5,642 nucleotides of DNA from positions 1 to 5,642 of the forward strand of contig JAGGWT010000117.1 in NCBI GenBank assembly GCA_021163455.1. The letters run 5' to 3'. The DNA comes from Thermoplasmata archaeon. Its GTDB lineage: Archaea > Thermoplasmatota > E2 > DHVEG-1 > B18-G2. Numbering within the stretch: the stretch's first letter is position 1; each line of letters starts with the position of its first letter. Under the pieces are notes generated by a model. It did no database searches. It saw only the letters and a program-made list of their open reading frames with translations, and was not told where the DNA came from. Positions 1-5,642 of this stretch are shown piece after piece. The position numbers and the translations under genes are program-made.

Positions 1-1188
1 AGGAAATACCTCCCAGTCATCCATTGTTGGGACTATGTAATCTTCTCTCAGTCCTTTCTGCTCAGCGACCTCTGCAATTGCATAGGCAGCAGCGATGTGC
101 ATCTCATCGGTTATCGTCTTTGCTCTCACATCTAAAGTTCCTCTGAATATTCCCGGAAATCCCAAACTGTTGTTAACCTGATTTGGAAAGTCACTTCTCC
201 CTGTTCCGAATATTCTCACTCCCGCTTCCTTTGCCTCCCATGGCCATATCTCTGGAATTGGGTTCGCTTCAGCAAACATAACTGCATCATCATTCATCTC
301 CGCAACCCACTCCTTCTTTATTGTACCCGGACCTGGTTTTGATGCAGCAATGCACACATCTGTACCCTTTATTGCCTCTGCTATCCCTCCCTCTCTGCCC
401 TCACCATTGGTTTCCATTGCAATTTTGTACTTGTAGGGGTTCTTTTCCTTCAGTTCTTCAATGTCTTTTCTGTTTGGATGCAGAATACCTTTTGAATCAC
501 AGACAATGATATTCTCTGGAGGTACGCCCGCTTTTATCAGAGTTCTCACAAGGCAAACGTTTGCGGCGCCGGCGCCGATGATTGAGTAGAGAACCTCGTT
601 GAGTTTTTTGCCCACGAATTTTAGGCCGTTGATTATACCTGCAAGAGTGATTGCTGCTGTACCTTGTTGATCATCATGCCATACCGGGATATCAAGTTCT
701 TCTCTCAGGCGGTCGAGGATGTAAAAACATTTTGGGGATGCAATATCTTCGAGGTTGATTCCTCCAAATGTTGGTGCTATCCATTTCACTGCCTGGATGA
801 ACTCGTCTGGGTCCTTGGTGTCTATCATCACAGGAAAAGCGTCGACACCTCCGAGATATTTGAAAAGTAGAGCCTTTCCCTCCATTACAGGTAATCCGGC
901 AAGAGGACCAATATCTCCAAGACCAAGGACTCTCGTTCCATCGCTTATCACGGCGACATAATTTCCTTTGTTGGTGTGCTCGAACACTTTTTCTGGGTTT
1001 TTGAAGATATCCCTGCATGGCTCAGCAACTCCGGGAGTGTACCATATTGCAAAATCATCGAAGTTTCTTATGGCACACTTTGGCATAATCTGGACTTTTC
1101 CTTTGTAAAAAGGATGTAATCTCATCGCTTCCTCTGCCGGCTTTTTCACCTTTTCAAGAAGTTCCTCAACAGTTACTCTCTTTTCCAT
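1..1188 (-). CDS. Malic enzyme (malate dehydrogenase, oxaloacetate-decarboxylating), C-terminus cut by window edge
   Basis: Oxidatively decarboxylates malate to pyruvate and CO2 with NAD(P)+ and a divalent metal; a cytosolic enzyme linking C4 acids to pyruvate. The 396 visible residues read without interruption. Residues 50-57 are YTPGVAEP, with the family's catalytic Tyr. Lys105 in EGKALLF fits the catalytic lysine. Glu147-Asp148 in NLEDI and Asp172-Asp173 in HDDQQGTA fit the metal ligands. The Rossmann motif GAGAAN is at 205-210, followed by Asp231 at the end of the next strand (VCDSKG), a position where an acidic residue often goes with NAD preference. ANPIPEIWP (308-316) and the GTGRSDFPNQVNN block (328-340) are also family-typical. 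Roughly 40-70 C-terminal residues should lie beyond base 1. The ATG at 1188 places the N-terminus as expected for short prokaryotic malic enzymes; the other nearby ATG (about 1204) is out of frame. Unlike the three neighbours it has no GGTGA site. NAD versus NADP use cannot be settled from sequence. Confidence 0.95.
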   Translation of the reverse strand, partial: MEKRVTVEELLEKVKKPAEEAMRLHPFYKGKVQIMPKCAIRNFDDFAIWYTPGVAEPCRDIFKNPEKVFEHTNKGNYVAVISDGTRVLGLGDIGPLAGLPVMEGKALLFKYLGGVDAFPVMIDTKDPDEFIQAVKWIAPTFGGINLEDIASPKCFYILDRLREELDIPVWHDDQQGTAAITLAGIINGLKFVGKKLNEVLYSIIGAGAANVCLVRTLIKAGVPPENIIVCDSKGILHPNRKDIEELKEKNPYKYKIAMETNGEGREGGIAEAIKGTDVCIAASKPGPGTIKKEWVAEMNDDAVMFAEANPIPEIWPWEAKEAGVRIFGTGRSDFPNQVNNSLGFPGIFRGTLDVRAKTITDEMHIAAAYAIAEVAEQKGLREDYIVPTMDDWEVFP

Positions 1189-1189
1189 C

Positions 1190-1247
1190 GGATGAGCGAT
1201 GCATTGGTTGGATTAAAGTTTTACCACTGCTTATACGCGGGATGAGC
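1190..1247. repeat. Two direct copies of GGATGAGC in the malic enzyme upstream region
   Basis: GGATGAGC occurs at 1190-1197 and 1240-1247, exactly 50 bases apart, bracketing the proposed TATA box between the 222-residue gene and the malic enzyme. By eye, the only other copies in the window are the two arms of the inverted repeat at 5001-5024. The first copy extends as GGATGAGC-GATGCAT, close to GGATGAGC-GGATGCTCAT at 5003. It could be an operator site or chance; the sequence alone does not decide. Confidence 0.35.
1230..1238 (-). promoter_or_regulatory. Possible TATA box of the malic enzyme gene
   Basis: On the minus strand this reads CGTATAAGC, centred about 46 bases before the ATG at 1188. 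Archaeal transcription would then start near 1206-1210 and leave a leader of about 20 bases without a Shine-Dalgarno site. A weaker alternative is the CTTTAAT stretch near 1213-1219, which would give an almost leaderless mRNA. Either way the gene seems to have its own promoter and not to depend on the upstream 222-residue gene, which ends 75 bases before the start. Confidence 0.4.
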
Positions 1248-1263
1248 TTACTGAAGGGTTAAA

Positions 1264-1932
1264 TCAAGTGAGTTTCACGCCACCATGATCTTTCTTACTG
1301 GTGTCCACAAAGTGCACGGTTAAGGTGAAGGCGAGCCACGATCCCCACCGCCAGTTATATCCATAATAGAATCTCTGACGGTTTATATGTATAACGCATT
1401 TGAATGTTGCATTCCATTCGGGCTTGTTCCAGTCATCTGGTAGTTCCACACGTACCATTCCGCTTCCTCTCAGATGATAACATTTCCACTCGAGTTTGCC
1501 TGTCGAGAGGAATTTCTGGTAATTAGGTATATATAGAAATGATGCTTTTCCTCCACCTCTTCCACCACACTGCTTCAGTTTCCACTTTAGATATACCGGT
1601 ACTGGAGTGCAACCGGGAACAGGAGGGAGAAAAGTAAGGTTAACAGTTACTGGCAGATAGAAAAATCCTTTTCTTCTTTCTTCGATGCTGACATTCCATT
1701 CCATGAACCGATGGAGTTCTATATCTCTTACCCATGCTGGAGGATCATCTGGCCAATTATTTAGATCACTATACACTTTGATATCTGCCAGAATCCATGT
1801 TGGTTTTTCAGTAGAGATATCCTCGCCCTGTTTGGTGCTAATGGATATTGCCAAATTTTCATCCATAAATGCCAGTATGGGAGAGAAGATCATTAGCGCC
1901 GCCACAACCAAAACGAGTGTTCTCCTACCCAC
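1264..1932 (-). CDS. Secreted protein of unknown function, short paralogue of the 503-residue protein (222 aa, GTG start)
   Basis: I do not recognise a named family. The N-terminus is an export signal: Gly-Arg-Arg, then a hydrophobic core (LVLVVAALMIFSPILA, about 6-21), probably cleaved near 21. The mature protein is rich in Trp, Tyr and predicted beta-strand and has four Cys (108, 122, 151, 179) that could form disulfides outside the cell. It aligns with residues about 266-425 of the 503-residue protein: WILADIKVYSDLNN with WYLEHLLIFSDLAN, MEWNVSIEE (77-85) with MKWEASMEE, PVPVYLKWKL (110-119) with PVPVFVTWQL, the Gly-rich turn at 123-128, and FTLTVHFVD (202-210) with YTLDIKFVN. It lacks that protein's long middle region and its C-terminal domain. 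A longer frame opens at a TTG at 2001, but its extra 23 codons cover the TATA box and ribosome binding site. The GTG at 1932 sits 6 bases after GGTGAT, just as in the paralogue, so I chose it. No transmembrane anchor is visible after the signal. Confidence 0.85.
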   Translation of the reverse strand: MGRRTLVLVVAALMIFSPILAFMDENLAISISTKQGEDISTEKPTWILADIKVYSDLNNWPDDPPAWVRDIELHRFMEWNVSIEERRKGFFYLPVTVNLTFLPPVPGCTPVPVYLKWKLKQCGGRGGGKASFLYIPNYQKFLSTGKLEWKCYHLRGSGMVRVELPDDWNKPEWNATFKCVIHINRQRFYYGYNWRWGSWLAFTLTVHFVDTSKKDHGGVKLT

Positions 1933-1938
1933 GCTGGC

Positions 1939-1944
1939 ATCACC
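1939..1944 (-). promoter_or_regulatory. Ribosome binding site GGTGAT that sets the GTG start at 1932
   Basis: Minus-strand GGTGAT lies 6 bases before GTG at 1932. It matches the archaeal anti-Shine-Dalgarno complement and the site of the 503-residue paralogue at the same spacing. It rules out the longer TTG-started frame, in which this site would be coding. Confidence 0.75.
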
Positions 1945-1964
1945 AGGCAGATAGTATATGGTGT

Positions 1965-1977
1965 AAAATATAATAAA
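1965..1977 (-). promoter_or_regulatory. Probable TATA box of the 222-residue gene
   Basis: Minus strand TTTATTATATTTT is centred about 39 bases before the GTG at 1932. A start of transcription about 25 bases downstream would leave a leader of about 15 bases that just includes GGTGAT. Position and spacing resemble those upstream of the 503-residue gene. It lies in the 100-base gap after the propeller gene, so this gene is probably transcribed separately, though read-through is possible. Confidence 0.55.
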
Positions 1978-2032
1978 TTTTTGACATATCAGTAATTCCA
2001 AAAGTACACTATTCCACGGGTCTTCAATTGCA

Positions 2033-3361
2033 TCACACCGAATACCATCCTTTGCCCTCCGTCCTTTTTACAAACCAGTGGATTATCCCACACAATTTTA
2101 GCTGGAGAAAGTTGGTTCGACCTTTACTATCCGTTTTTATGACAAAAATATCGCTCTCATTCCAGCAGCTATATCTCTCTATTATACCAGCAACTATATA
2201 CCCGTTATCTGCGGTCTGATGAACATCAAGACCCCACATCCAGTAACCTATACCAAAGAAAGAGCGGATCCATTCCTCGTTGCCATATTTGTCAAGTTTT
2301 ACCAACCAAGCCTTAGGGAAGTAATGATACGGGTTGATTATGCGGACAATGATAGATAGAGATATCCATGTTATATCACCCCTCCAGCCCGTAACTATAT
2401 ATCCACCATCCCTAGTTTGCTGGACAGAACGAGCGGTGCTATACCATGTCTCTTTCTCATCGAACAGTGTCCGTTTCCATTCTACGTTGCCATTTTCATC
2501 TGTTTTTATAATTAGATCGTGTGTCCAGTTGTCACCTGCTATTATGTAACCCCCATCGCTGGTTTGCTGAACACAATAGGCTGTGGTATCGCAACCATAG
2601 GTTTTTCTCCATTCCTCATTGCCATCTTTATCCAGCTTAATGAGCAAAGCAAATAGAGTGTCATTCTCGTGATAAAGAACTTCACCTGCAACTATGTAGC
2701 CTCCTCCCTCAACTTGATGGATACATTTAAGCATGATGGGTCTACTCTTTTCACCAAAGGTTCTATTCCATATCTCATTACCATCTTCATCTGTTTTTAT
2801 AATCCAGCCATTAAGTCCACCATGTCCATAACTCTTCGTATCACCAGCGATTATATACCCGCCTTCACTGATTTGCTCTACCCACAAACCTCTGTCCCAG
2901 TTTTTGCCTCCAAAGGTTCTATTCCATACTTCGTTACCATTTTCGTCTGTTTTGATTAGCCATACATCTATATAGCCAGCTCCAAAAGATTCTGTATATC
3001 CTACAATTATATATCCTCCATCGCTGGTTTGCTCCACACAGAATGGATAGTCATCCTTTACTCCACCGAATGTTCTATCCCATACTTTCCTGCCATATTT
3101 GTCCAGCTTGATTAGCCAGATGTCACTAGCACCAGCACCGTACGAGCATGTGCTTGCTGCCAGCACGTATCCTCCATCGCTGGTTTGTCGGATGGTGTGG
3201 CATGTCTCTATTCTATCTCCACCTAGAACCTTTGTCCATTTGTTCCCGGAGAATAAAGTTATCTCGGCTGTTCCGCTCTTTGCTGAAAGGGAGGGTGCAC
3301 TGAGAATGGTCAGAACCATTATCGTTGTTATCAATAATGGATATATTGATTCTTTCAACAT
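2033..3361 (-). CDS. Secreted seven-repeat protein, probable seven-bladed beta-propeller (442 aa)
   Basis: Exported protein made almost wholly of a repeat; no catalytic residues are recognisable, so a binding or structural role outside the cell is inferred. Residues 1-27 form a signal peptide, with a probable cleavage after SLSA. The motif Q-T-S-D-G-G-Y recurs seven times, starting at 59, 111, 163, 216, 266, 315 and 382. Each is followed by a D-x-W-L-I-K-x-D-x-x-G strand (from about 80, 132, 184, 237, 282, 350 and 404). A W-x-R-T-F-G-G strand occurs at 42, 94, 146, 198, 251, 295 and 364. The first W strand precedes the first full repeat and the last repeat lacks one, which is the usual ring closure of a propeller. 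The sixth blade carries an extra 17 or so residues (about 327-348) with a hydrophobic run. The last 28 residues (TNFLQLKL onwards) do not resemble the repeat. ATG 3361 follows GGTGA by 5 bases. The gene starts 52 bases after the 503-residue gene ends and is probably co-transcribed with it. Confidence 0.88.
   Translation of the reverse strand: MLKESIYPLLITTIMVLTILSAPSLSAKSGTAEITLFSGNKWTKVLGGDRIETCHTIRQTSDGGYVLAASTCSYGAGASDIWLIKLDKYGRKVWDRTFGGVKDDYPFCVEQTSDGGYIIVGYTESFGAGYIDVWLIKTDENGNEVWNRTFGGKNWDRGLWVEQISEGGYIIAGDTKSYGHGGLNGWIIKTDEDGNEIWNRTFGEKSRPIMLKCIHQVEGGGYIVAGEVLYHENDTLFALLIKLDKDGNEEWRKTYGCDTTAYCVQQTSDGGYIIAGDNWTHDLIIKTDENGNVEWKRTLFDEKETWYSTARSVQQTRDGGYIVTGWRGDITWISLSIIVRIINPYHYFPKAWLVKLDKYGNEEWIRSFFGIGYWMWGLDVHQTADNGYIVAGIIERYSCWNESDIFVIKTDSKGRTNFLQLKLCGIIHWFVKRTEGKGWYSV
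2123..3238 (-). repeat. Seven tandem protein repeats of about 50 residues (propeller blades)
   Basis: Residues 42-413 of the 442-residue protein. Start-to-start spacing of the QTSDGGY motif is 52, 52, 53, 50, 49 and 67 residues. Short DNA words such as the complement of GATGGNGGNTATAT recur with the repeat. The copies differ enough at DNA level that this is an old internal duplication and not a recent expansion. Confidence 0.85.
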
Positions 3362-3366
3362 TTATC

Positions 3367-3371
3367 TCACC
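3367..3371 (-). promoter_or_regulatory. Ribosome binding site GGTGA of the propeller gene
   Basis: Minus-strand GGTGA is 5 bases before ATG 3361 and supports this start. No good TATA box at the right distance lies in the 52-base gap. The AT-rich run near 3386-3393 would put the transcription start almost at the ATG and leave this site out of the mRNA, so co-transcription with the upstream gene is favoured. Confidence 0.6.
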
Positions 3372-3413
3372 ATATTATGGAATACAAAAATATGGAGAGG
3401 ATGGTTTAAGTTT

Positions 3414-4925
3414 TTATCCATGAATGTTCACCCTGTAGTTGCCGGAATCTGCACCAAAAGTGTAGATGAATATGTCGCTCGAGTTTCTCGTGAAATCACC
3501 GATATTTATTTTAACTGTCGTTACGCCATTGTCATCTGCTACAGATGTTACTCTGATCGAAGATGGTGCTATCACACGATAGGCGACCACACTTTCCCAT
3601 GTCGGATAGTAGCAACTGATGGTGGTATTATTGTTGTTGCTCTCGTTGTTATCGCTTTCATTTACAAATTTTATATCAAGTGTGTATCTGTTATTATCGA
3701 TTAATCGATGATTTACTATTATATTTCCATCGAACTTCAGATCATCCATTGAAGTTATACTTTCATTTTTTCTTATGTGACTAGGTACCACTACTGTGAG
3801 TGTATCGCTACCAGACCAAGGTTTGTATACCTCTTTTCCTCTCCAGCGGTACCATAGCCATGTACTGCCTCCTCCACCATGGTCACCTGTTAGTTGCCAC
3901 GTTACAAATACTGGTACAGGGAGACTACCTCCAATGACAGTAAAATTGACTTTGGCTGGTCCAACTATTTTGCCTTCCTCCTTTTCCTCCATGCTTGCTT
4001 CCCATTTCATATGCGGCTGCTCGATACCATAGTCCAAAATTTTTACCGCACGACGATAACGTAGCGGGATATCATTTTCTGTCCATAAGTTTGCAAGATC
4101 GCTGAATATCAAGAGATGTTCCAAATACCATGTCTTTCTCTCTATGTTATCATTCCCACCTTGATCATCGTTAGACACATTATAACCTAGATCAACAAAG
4201 GATGCCACAGTTTGTTCGATTGTCCAATTTTCCTGAATTTCTGGAGATTGGAATTCTATACCAGGAATATTCTTCCACATAGATGGCGAATATTTATCTG
4301 CCTGATTGACATACCATGAAAAGTCTGTATTTGTATTCTCGCTTTCCTCCACGGTAACTATAGACCTATCTTCTACCATATATGTGAGATTCTTTGGCGG
4401 GTTGAGATTGAACTTCATTTTACTGTAGATAATTGCCTTAAGGTAGCAGACCAGTGTGAGGTTTTCTCCGGTGAAGTTTATATCGCTCAAGGGCACGCTT
4501 ATGTTTCCATGTAGATTGTAGCCTCTGTTCTCCTGACAGTCCACCGATTCCCACGCGCTACCAACAAATGTACTGAAGTTAAATTTTACAGCGTAAACTT
4601 CCATGTACATGGTGATATTGAACCATGGGTGTTCATCACCGATCTGTATGGAGTAGTTTGCAACGATGCTGTTGTTTGCATCATATACAATCCAGTCGTT
4701 TTGCGCCCTTACATGCCCTTTTACCATCTTTGCGATATCGTAGCCGGAGGAGTTTGCAGTATCCAGGGTGATGTTCATTTCTTCCAGCCAGAATTCTCCC
4801 ACATATGCGTTGCCATAGTGGGGGCTGGCTGGATAGCCTTTTGTTGGGGTTGTCGTGAGCAGAGCCGGTATGGTTGCGCAGAGCAGTAGCGCCACAACCA
4901 CAAAAACAAACCCACTCCGGCTCAT
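3414..4925 (-). CDS. Secreted sequon-rich protein of unknown function, long paralogue (503 aa)
   Basis: No family recognised. Residues 1 to about 23 are a signal peptide (FVFVVVALLLCATIPAL); cleavage may be as late as about 33. The rest has no further membrane segment and no obvious cell-wall anchor. I read three regions: a part unique to this protein (about 35-260), the domain shared with the 222-residue protein (about 266-425), and a C-terminal extension (about 436-503) rich in beta-strand. Landmarks of the shared domain are WYLEHLLIFSDLAN, MKWEASMEE (306-314), PVPVFVTWQL (336-345), a Gly run at 350-353 and YTLDIKFVN (414-422). An Asn-rich linker (ESDNNESNNNN, 423-433) separates the last two parts. 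About 19 N-X-S/T sequons are present (for example at 51, 58, 103, 116, 155, 233, 327, 422 and 481), which fits N-glycosylation on the archaeal surface. The start is ATG 4925, 6 bases after GGTGAT. The propeller gene follows closely, so the two products may act together outside the cell; this is inference. Confidence 0.88.
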   Translation of the reverse strand: MSRSGFVFVVVALLLCATIPALLTTTPTKGYPASPHYGNAYVGEFWLEEMNITLDTANSSGYDIAKMVKGHVRAQNDWIVYDANNSIVANYSIQIGDEHPWFNITMYMEVYAVKFNFSTFVGSAWESVDCQENRGYNLHGNISVPLSDINFTGENLTLVCYLKAIIYSKMKFNLNPPKNLTYMVEDRSIVTVEESENTNTDFSWYVNQADKYSPSMWKNIPGIEFQSPEIQENWTIEQTVASFVDLGYNVSNDDQGGNDNIERKTWYLEHLLIFSDLANLWTENDIPLRYRRAVKILDYGIEQPHMKWEASMEEKEEGKIVGPAKVNFTVIGGSLPVPVFVTWQLTGDHGGGGSTWLWYRWRGKEVYKPWSGSDTLTVVVPSHIRKNESITSMDDLKFDGNIIVNHRLIDNNRYTLDIKFVNESDNNESNNNNTTISCYYPTWESVVAYRVIAPSSIRVTSVADDNGVTTVKINIGDFTRNSSDIFIYTFGADSGNYRVNIHG

Positions 4926-4931
4926 CTGGGC

Positions 4932-4937
4932 ATCACC
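4932..4937 (-). promoter_or_regulatory. Ribosome binding site GGTGAT of the 503-residue gene
   Basis: Minus-strand GGTGAT lies 6 bases before ATG 4925. With the preceding TATCTG (at 4941-4946) it forms a leader nearly identical to that of the 222-residue gene, where TATCTG is at 1948-1953, also 16 bases before the start. Confidence 0.75.
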
Positions 4938-4962
4938 GAACAGATATAAATAGATTCATGCC

Positions 4963-4974
4963 TTATATATATAT
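4963..4974 (-). promoter_or_regulatory. Probable TATA box of the 503-residue/propeller transcription unit
   Basis: Minus strand ATATATATATAA is centred about 43 bases before ATG 4925. A start of transcription about 25 bases downstream leaves a leader of about 15-18 bases with the ribosome binding site. A second AT-rich element at 4943-4952 is too close to the ATG to be the box. Confidence 0.6.
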
Positions 4975-5000
4975 CGGTTGACGGTACTTCGAAATTATTT

Positions 5001-5024
5001 GTGGATGAGCGGATGCTCATCCAC
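5001..5024. repeat. Perfect 10-bp inverted repeat with a 4-base loop
   Basis: GTGGATGAGC, then GGAT, then GCTCATCCAC. It lies 48-71 bases beyond the transposase stop and upstream of the TATA box of the 503-residue gene. On the minus strand it is followed by AAATAATTT and not by a clean U-run, so an intrinsic terminator for the transposase is possible but not typical. It could also be an operator or part of an element end. Each arm contains GGATGAGC, also seen twice upstream of the malic enzyme. Confidence 0.6.
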
Positions 5025-5071
5025 TCTACCCTATTTAATCCATTTAAATGTCTGAATATTCTCTACCAGCA

Positions 5072-5642
5072 CTAATCCATCACTGCACAGGTCTCTAAAA
5101 CAGTCGCTATATTATTCCAGGATATCTTATCCGCAACTCCAGAATACTCAGCTGGAGTACAACCGAGAGTCTGATGTTTTCTCAGAAAGTTATGCACTAC
5201 CCCTCTTAACTGGAAAAATCTTGTTCCGCATCTGAAATTCTTGATTCCTCTCATCTTAACCTCCTTTGGTCTGATCTCAGAATGATATCTCTCTATCCTG
5301 TTCTGACTTACAGCTACAACTCCTTTTCCATATGGTACAAACTTGGTTTCAAAGTGAGCATGAACATGCTTTGACTTTCTGTAACCCCTAAGAAAATCAT
5401 AGATGTGGCACTTATCAGTAACGACTATCTCTGGATAGAATCCAGCCTCCTTTACAGCCATTTTGAAAACCTTTATCGCAGATTTTCTGTCCCTCTTATC
5501 AGAAAGAAAAGTTGCTATAACATTTCTGTTCTCATCATATATGGTAATCAGATAGCCTATCTTTCCAGGTCTTTTCTTGGATCCTACTCTATTGATGAAC
5601 ATCTCATCCATATACCATATATCAGAGTATTTTGGCTTGTAG
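5072..5642 (-). CDS. DDE transposase, IS6/IS240-like, N-terminus beyond window edge
   Basis: Catalyses cut-and-rejoin of an insertion sequence. The visible 189 residues are the RNase H-fold catalytic core and C-terminus. The frame stays open to the right edge: residues before the first in-window Met (5611) read YKPKYSDIWY, so that Met is internal and the true start lies outside. The DDE residues fit as follows: the first Asp in IWYMDEMF, the second in VVTDKCHIYDFL, and the Glu in NRIERYHSEIRP. The C-terminal part (FFQLRGVVHNFLRKHQTLGCTPAEYSG) is typical of IS6/IS240 and related rve-type transposases. An N-terminal helix-turn-helix or zinc-binding part would be off the window. The visible portion has no stop or frameshift, so the copy may be intact. 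The element end should lie between 4975 and 5071, but without the other end I cannot define the terminal repeat. Assignment to IS6 and not a neighbouring DDE family is tentative. Confidence 0.85.
   Translation of the reverse strand, partial: YKPKYSDIWYMDEMFINRVGSKKRPGKIGYLITIYDENRNVIATFLSDKRDRKSAIKVFKMAVKEAGFYPEIVVTDKCHIYDFLRGYRKSKHVHAHFETKFVPYGKGVVAVSQNRIERYHSEIRPKEVKMRGIKNFRCGTRFFQLRGVVHNFLRKHQTLGCTPAEYSGVADKISWNNIATVLETCAVMD

Noticed and set aside
692..1018. Minus-strand open frame of 108 codons inside the malic enzyme
   Set aside because: A shifted-frame shadow of a strongly conserved enzyme; the peptide is Arg/Cys-rich and has no family features.
1933..2001. N-terminal extension of the 222-residue protein from TTG 2001
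   Set aside because: The extension overlaps the TATA box and GGTGAT site and places the signal peptide internally; the paralogue supports GTG 1932.
2033..3361. CRISPR-like periodic repeat
   Set aside because: The period of about 150 bases is a protein repeat in a single open frame with diverged DNA, not identical short repeats with spacers.
3362..3413. Small inverted repeats (CCATA-T-TATGG and CCATAT...ATATGG) and a T5 run as a terminator between the 503-residue and propeller genes
   Set aside because: Stems are only 5-6 AT-rich pairs and the order of stem and U-run does not fit a convincing terminator; co-transcription is simpler.
3099..3704. Plus-strand open frame of 201 codons
   Set aside because: It lies antisense across the junction of the 503-residue and propeller genes, which both have signal peptides, ribosome binding sites and protein-level repeats or paralogy. 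Its own translation looks like no known protein and has no ribosome binding site.
5041..5050. Palindrome CATTTAAATG near the transposase stop as an element end or operator
   Set aside because: A 10-bp AT-rich palindrome is expected by chance at this composition, and the other end of the element is not available for comparison.

Overview
The window looks archaeal, most likely from a euryarchaeon and possibly a thermophile. The evidence is archaeal-style AT-rich TATA boxes about 40 bases upstream of starts, GGTGA(T) ribosome binding sites a few bases before three of the starts, frequent AGA/AGG arginine and ATA isoleucine codons, and secreted proteins rich in N-X-S/T sequons. I cannot name a genus from sequence alone. 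All five supported genes lie on the minus strand, so the window is read biologically from right to left. The plus strand shows no convincing gene.

Layout from the right edge: (1) the C-terminal part of a DDE transposase of IS6/IS240 type (5072-5642, running off the right edge), followed by a perfect 10-bp inverted repeat at 5001-5024. (2) A 503-residue secreted, sequon-rich protein of unknown function (3414-4925) with its own TATA box and ribosome binding site. (3) A 442-residue secreted protein (2033-3361), 52 bases further on, made of seven repeats of about 50 residues and best read as a seven-bladed beta-propeller. (4) A 222-residue secreted protein (1264-1932) that is a shortened paralogue of the 503-residue protein and has a near-copy of its leader. 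(5) A malic enzyme (1-1188, C-terminus off the left edge) with its own probable promoter.

The middle three genes form a surface or secretome module: two paralogues with a shared domain flank an exported beta-propeller. The 503-residue and propeller genes are probably co-transcribed. The 222-residue gene appears to have its own promoter with the same TATA, ribosome binding site and start spacing as its long paralogue. A role as an exported binding or cell-surface complex is inference from export signals, repeats and proximity; nothing in the sequence identifies a ligand or enzyme activity. The malic enzyme is ordinary central metabolism and is probably unrelated to the module. The transposase suggests that the right flank is a site of mobile-element insertion.

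The points most worth a second look are the paralogue pair around the propeller, the corrected GTG start of the short paralogue, and an 8-mer (GGATGAGC) that I found four times, only in the two outer intergenic regions.
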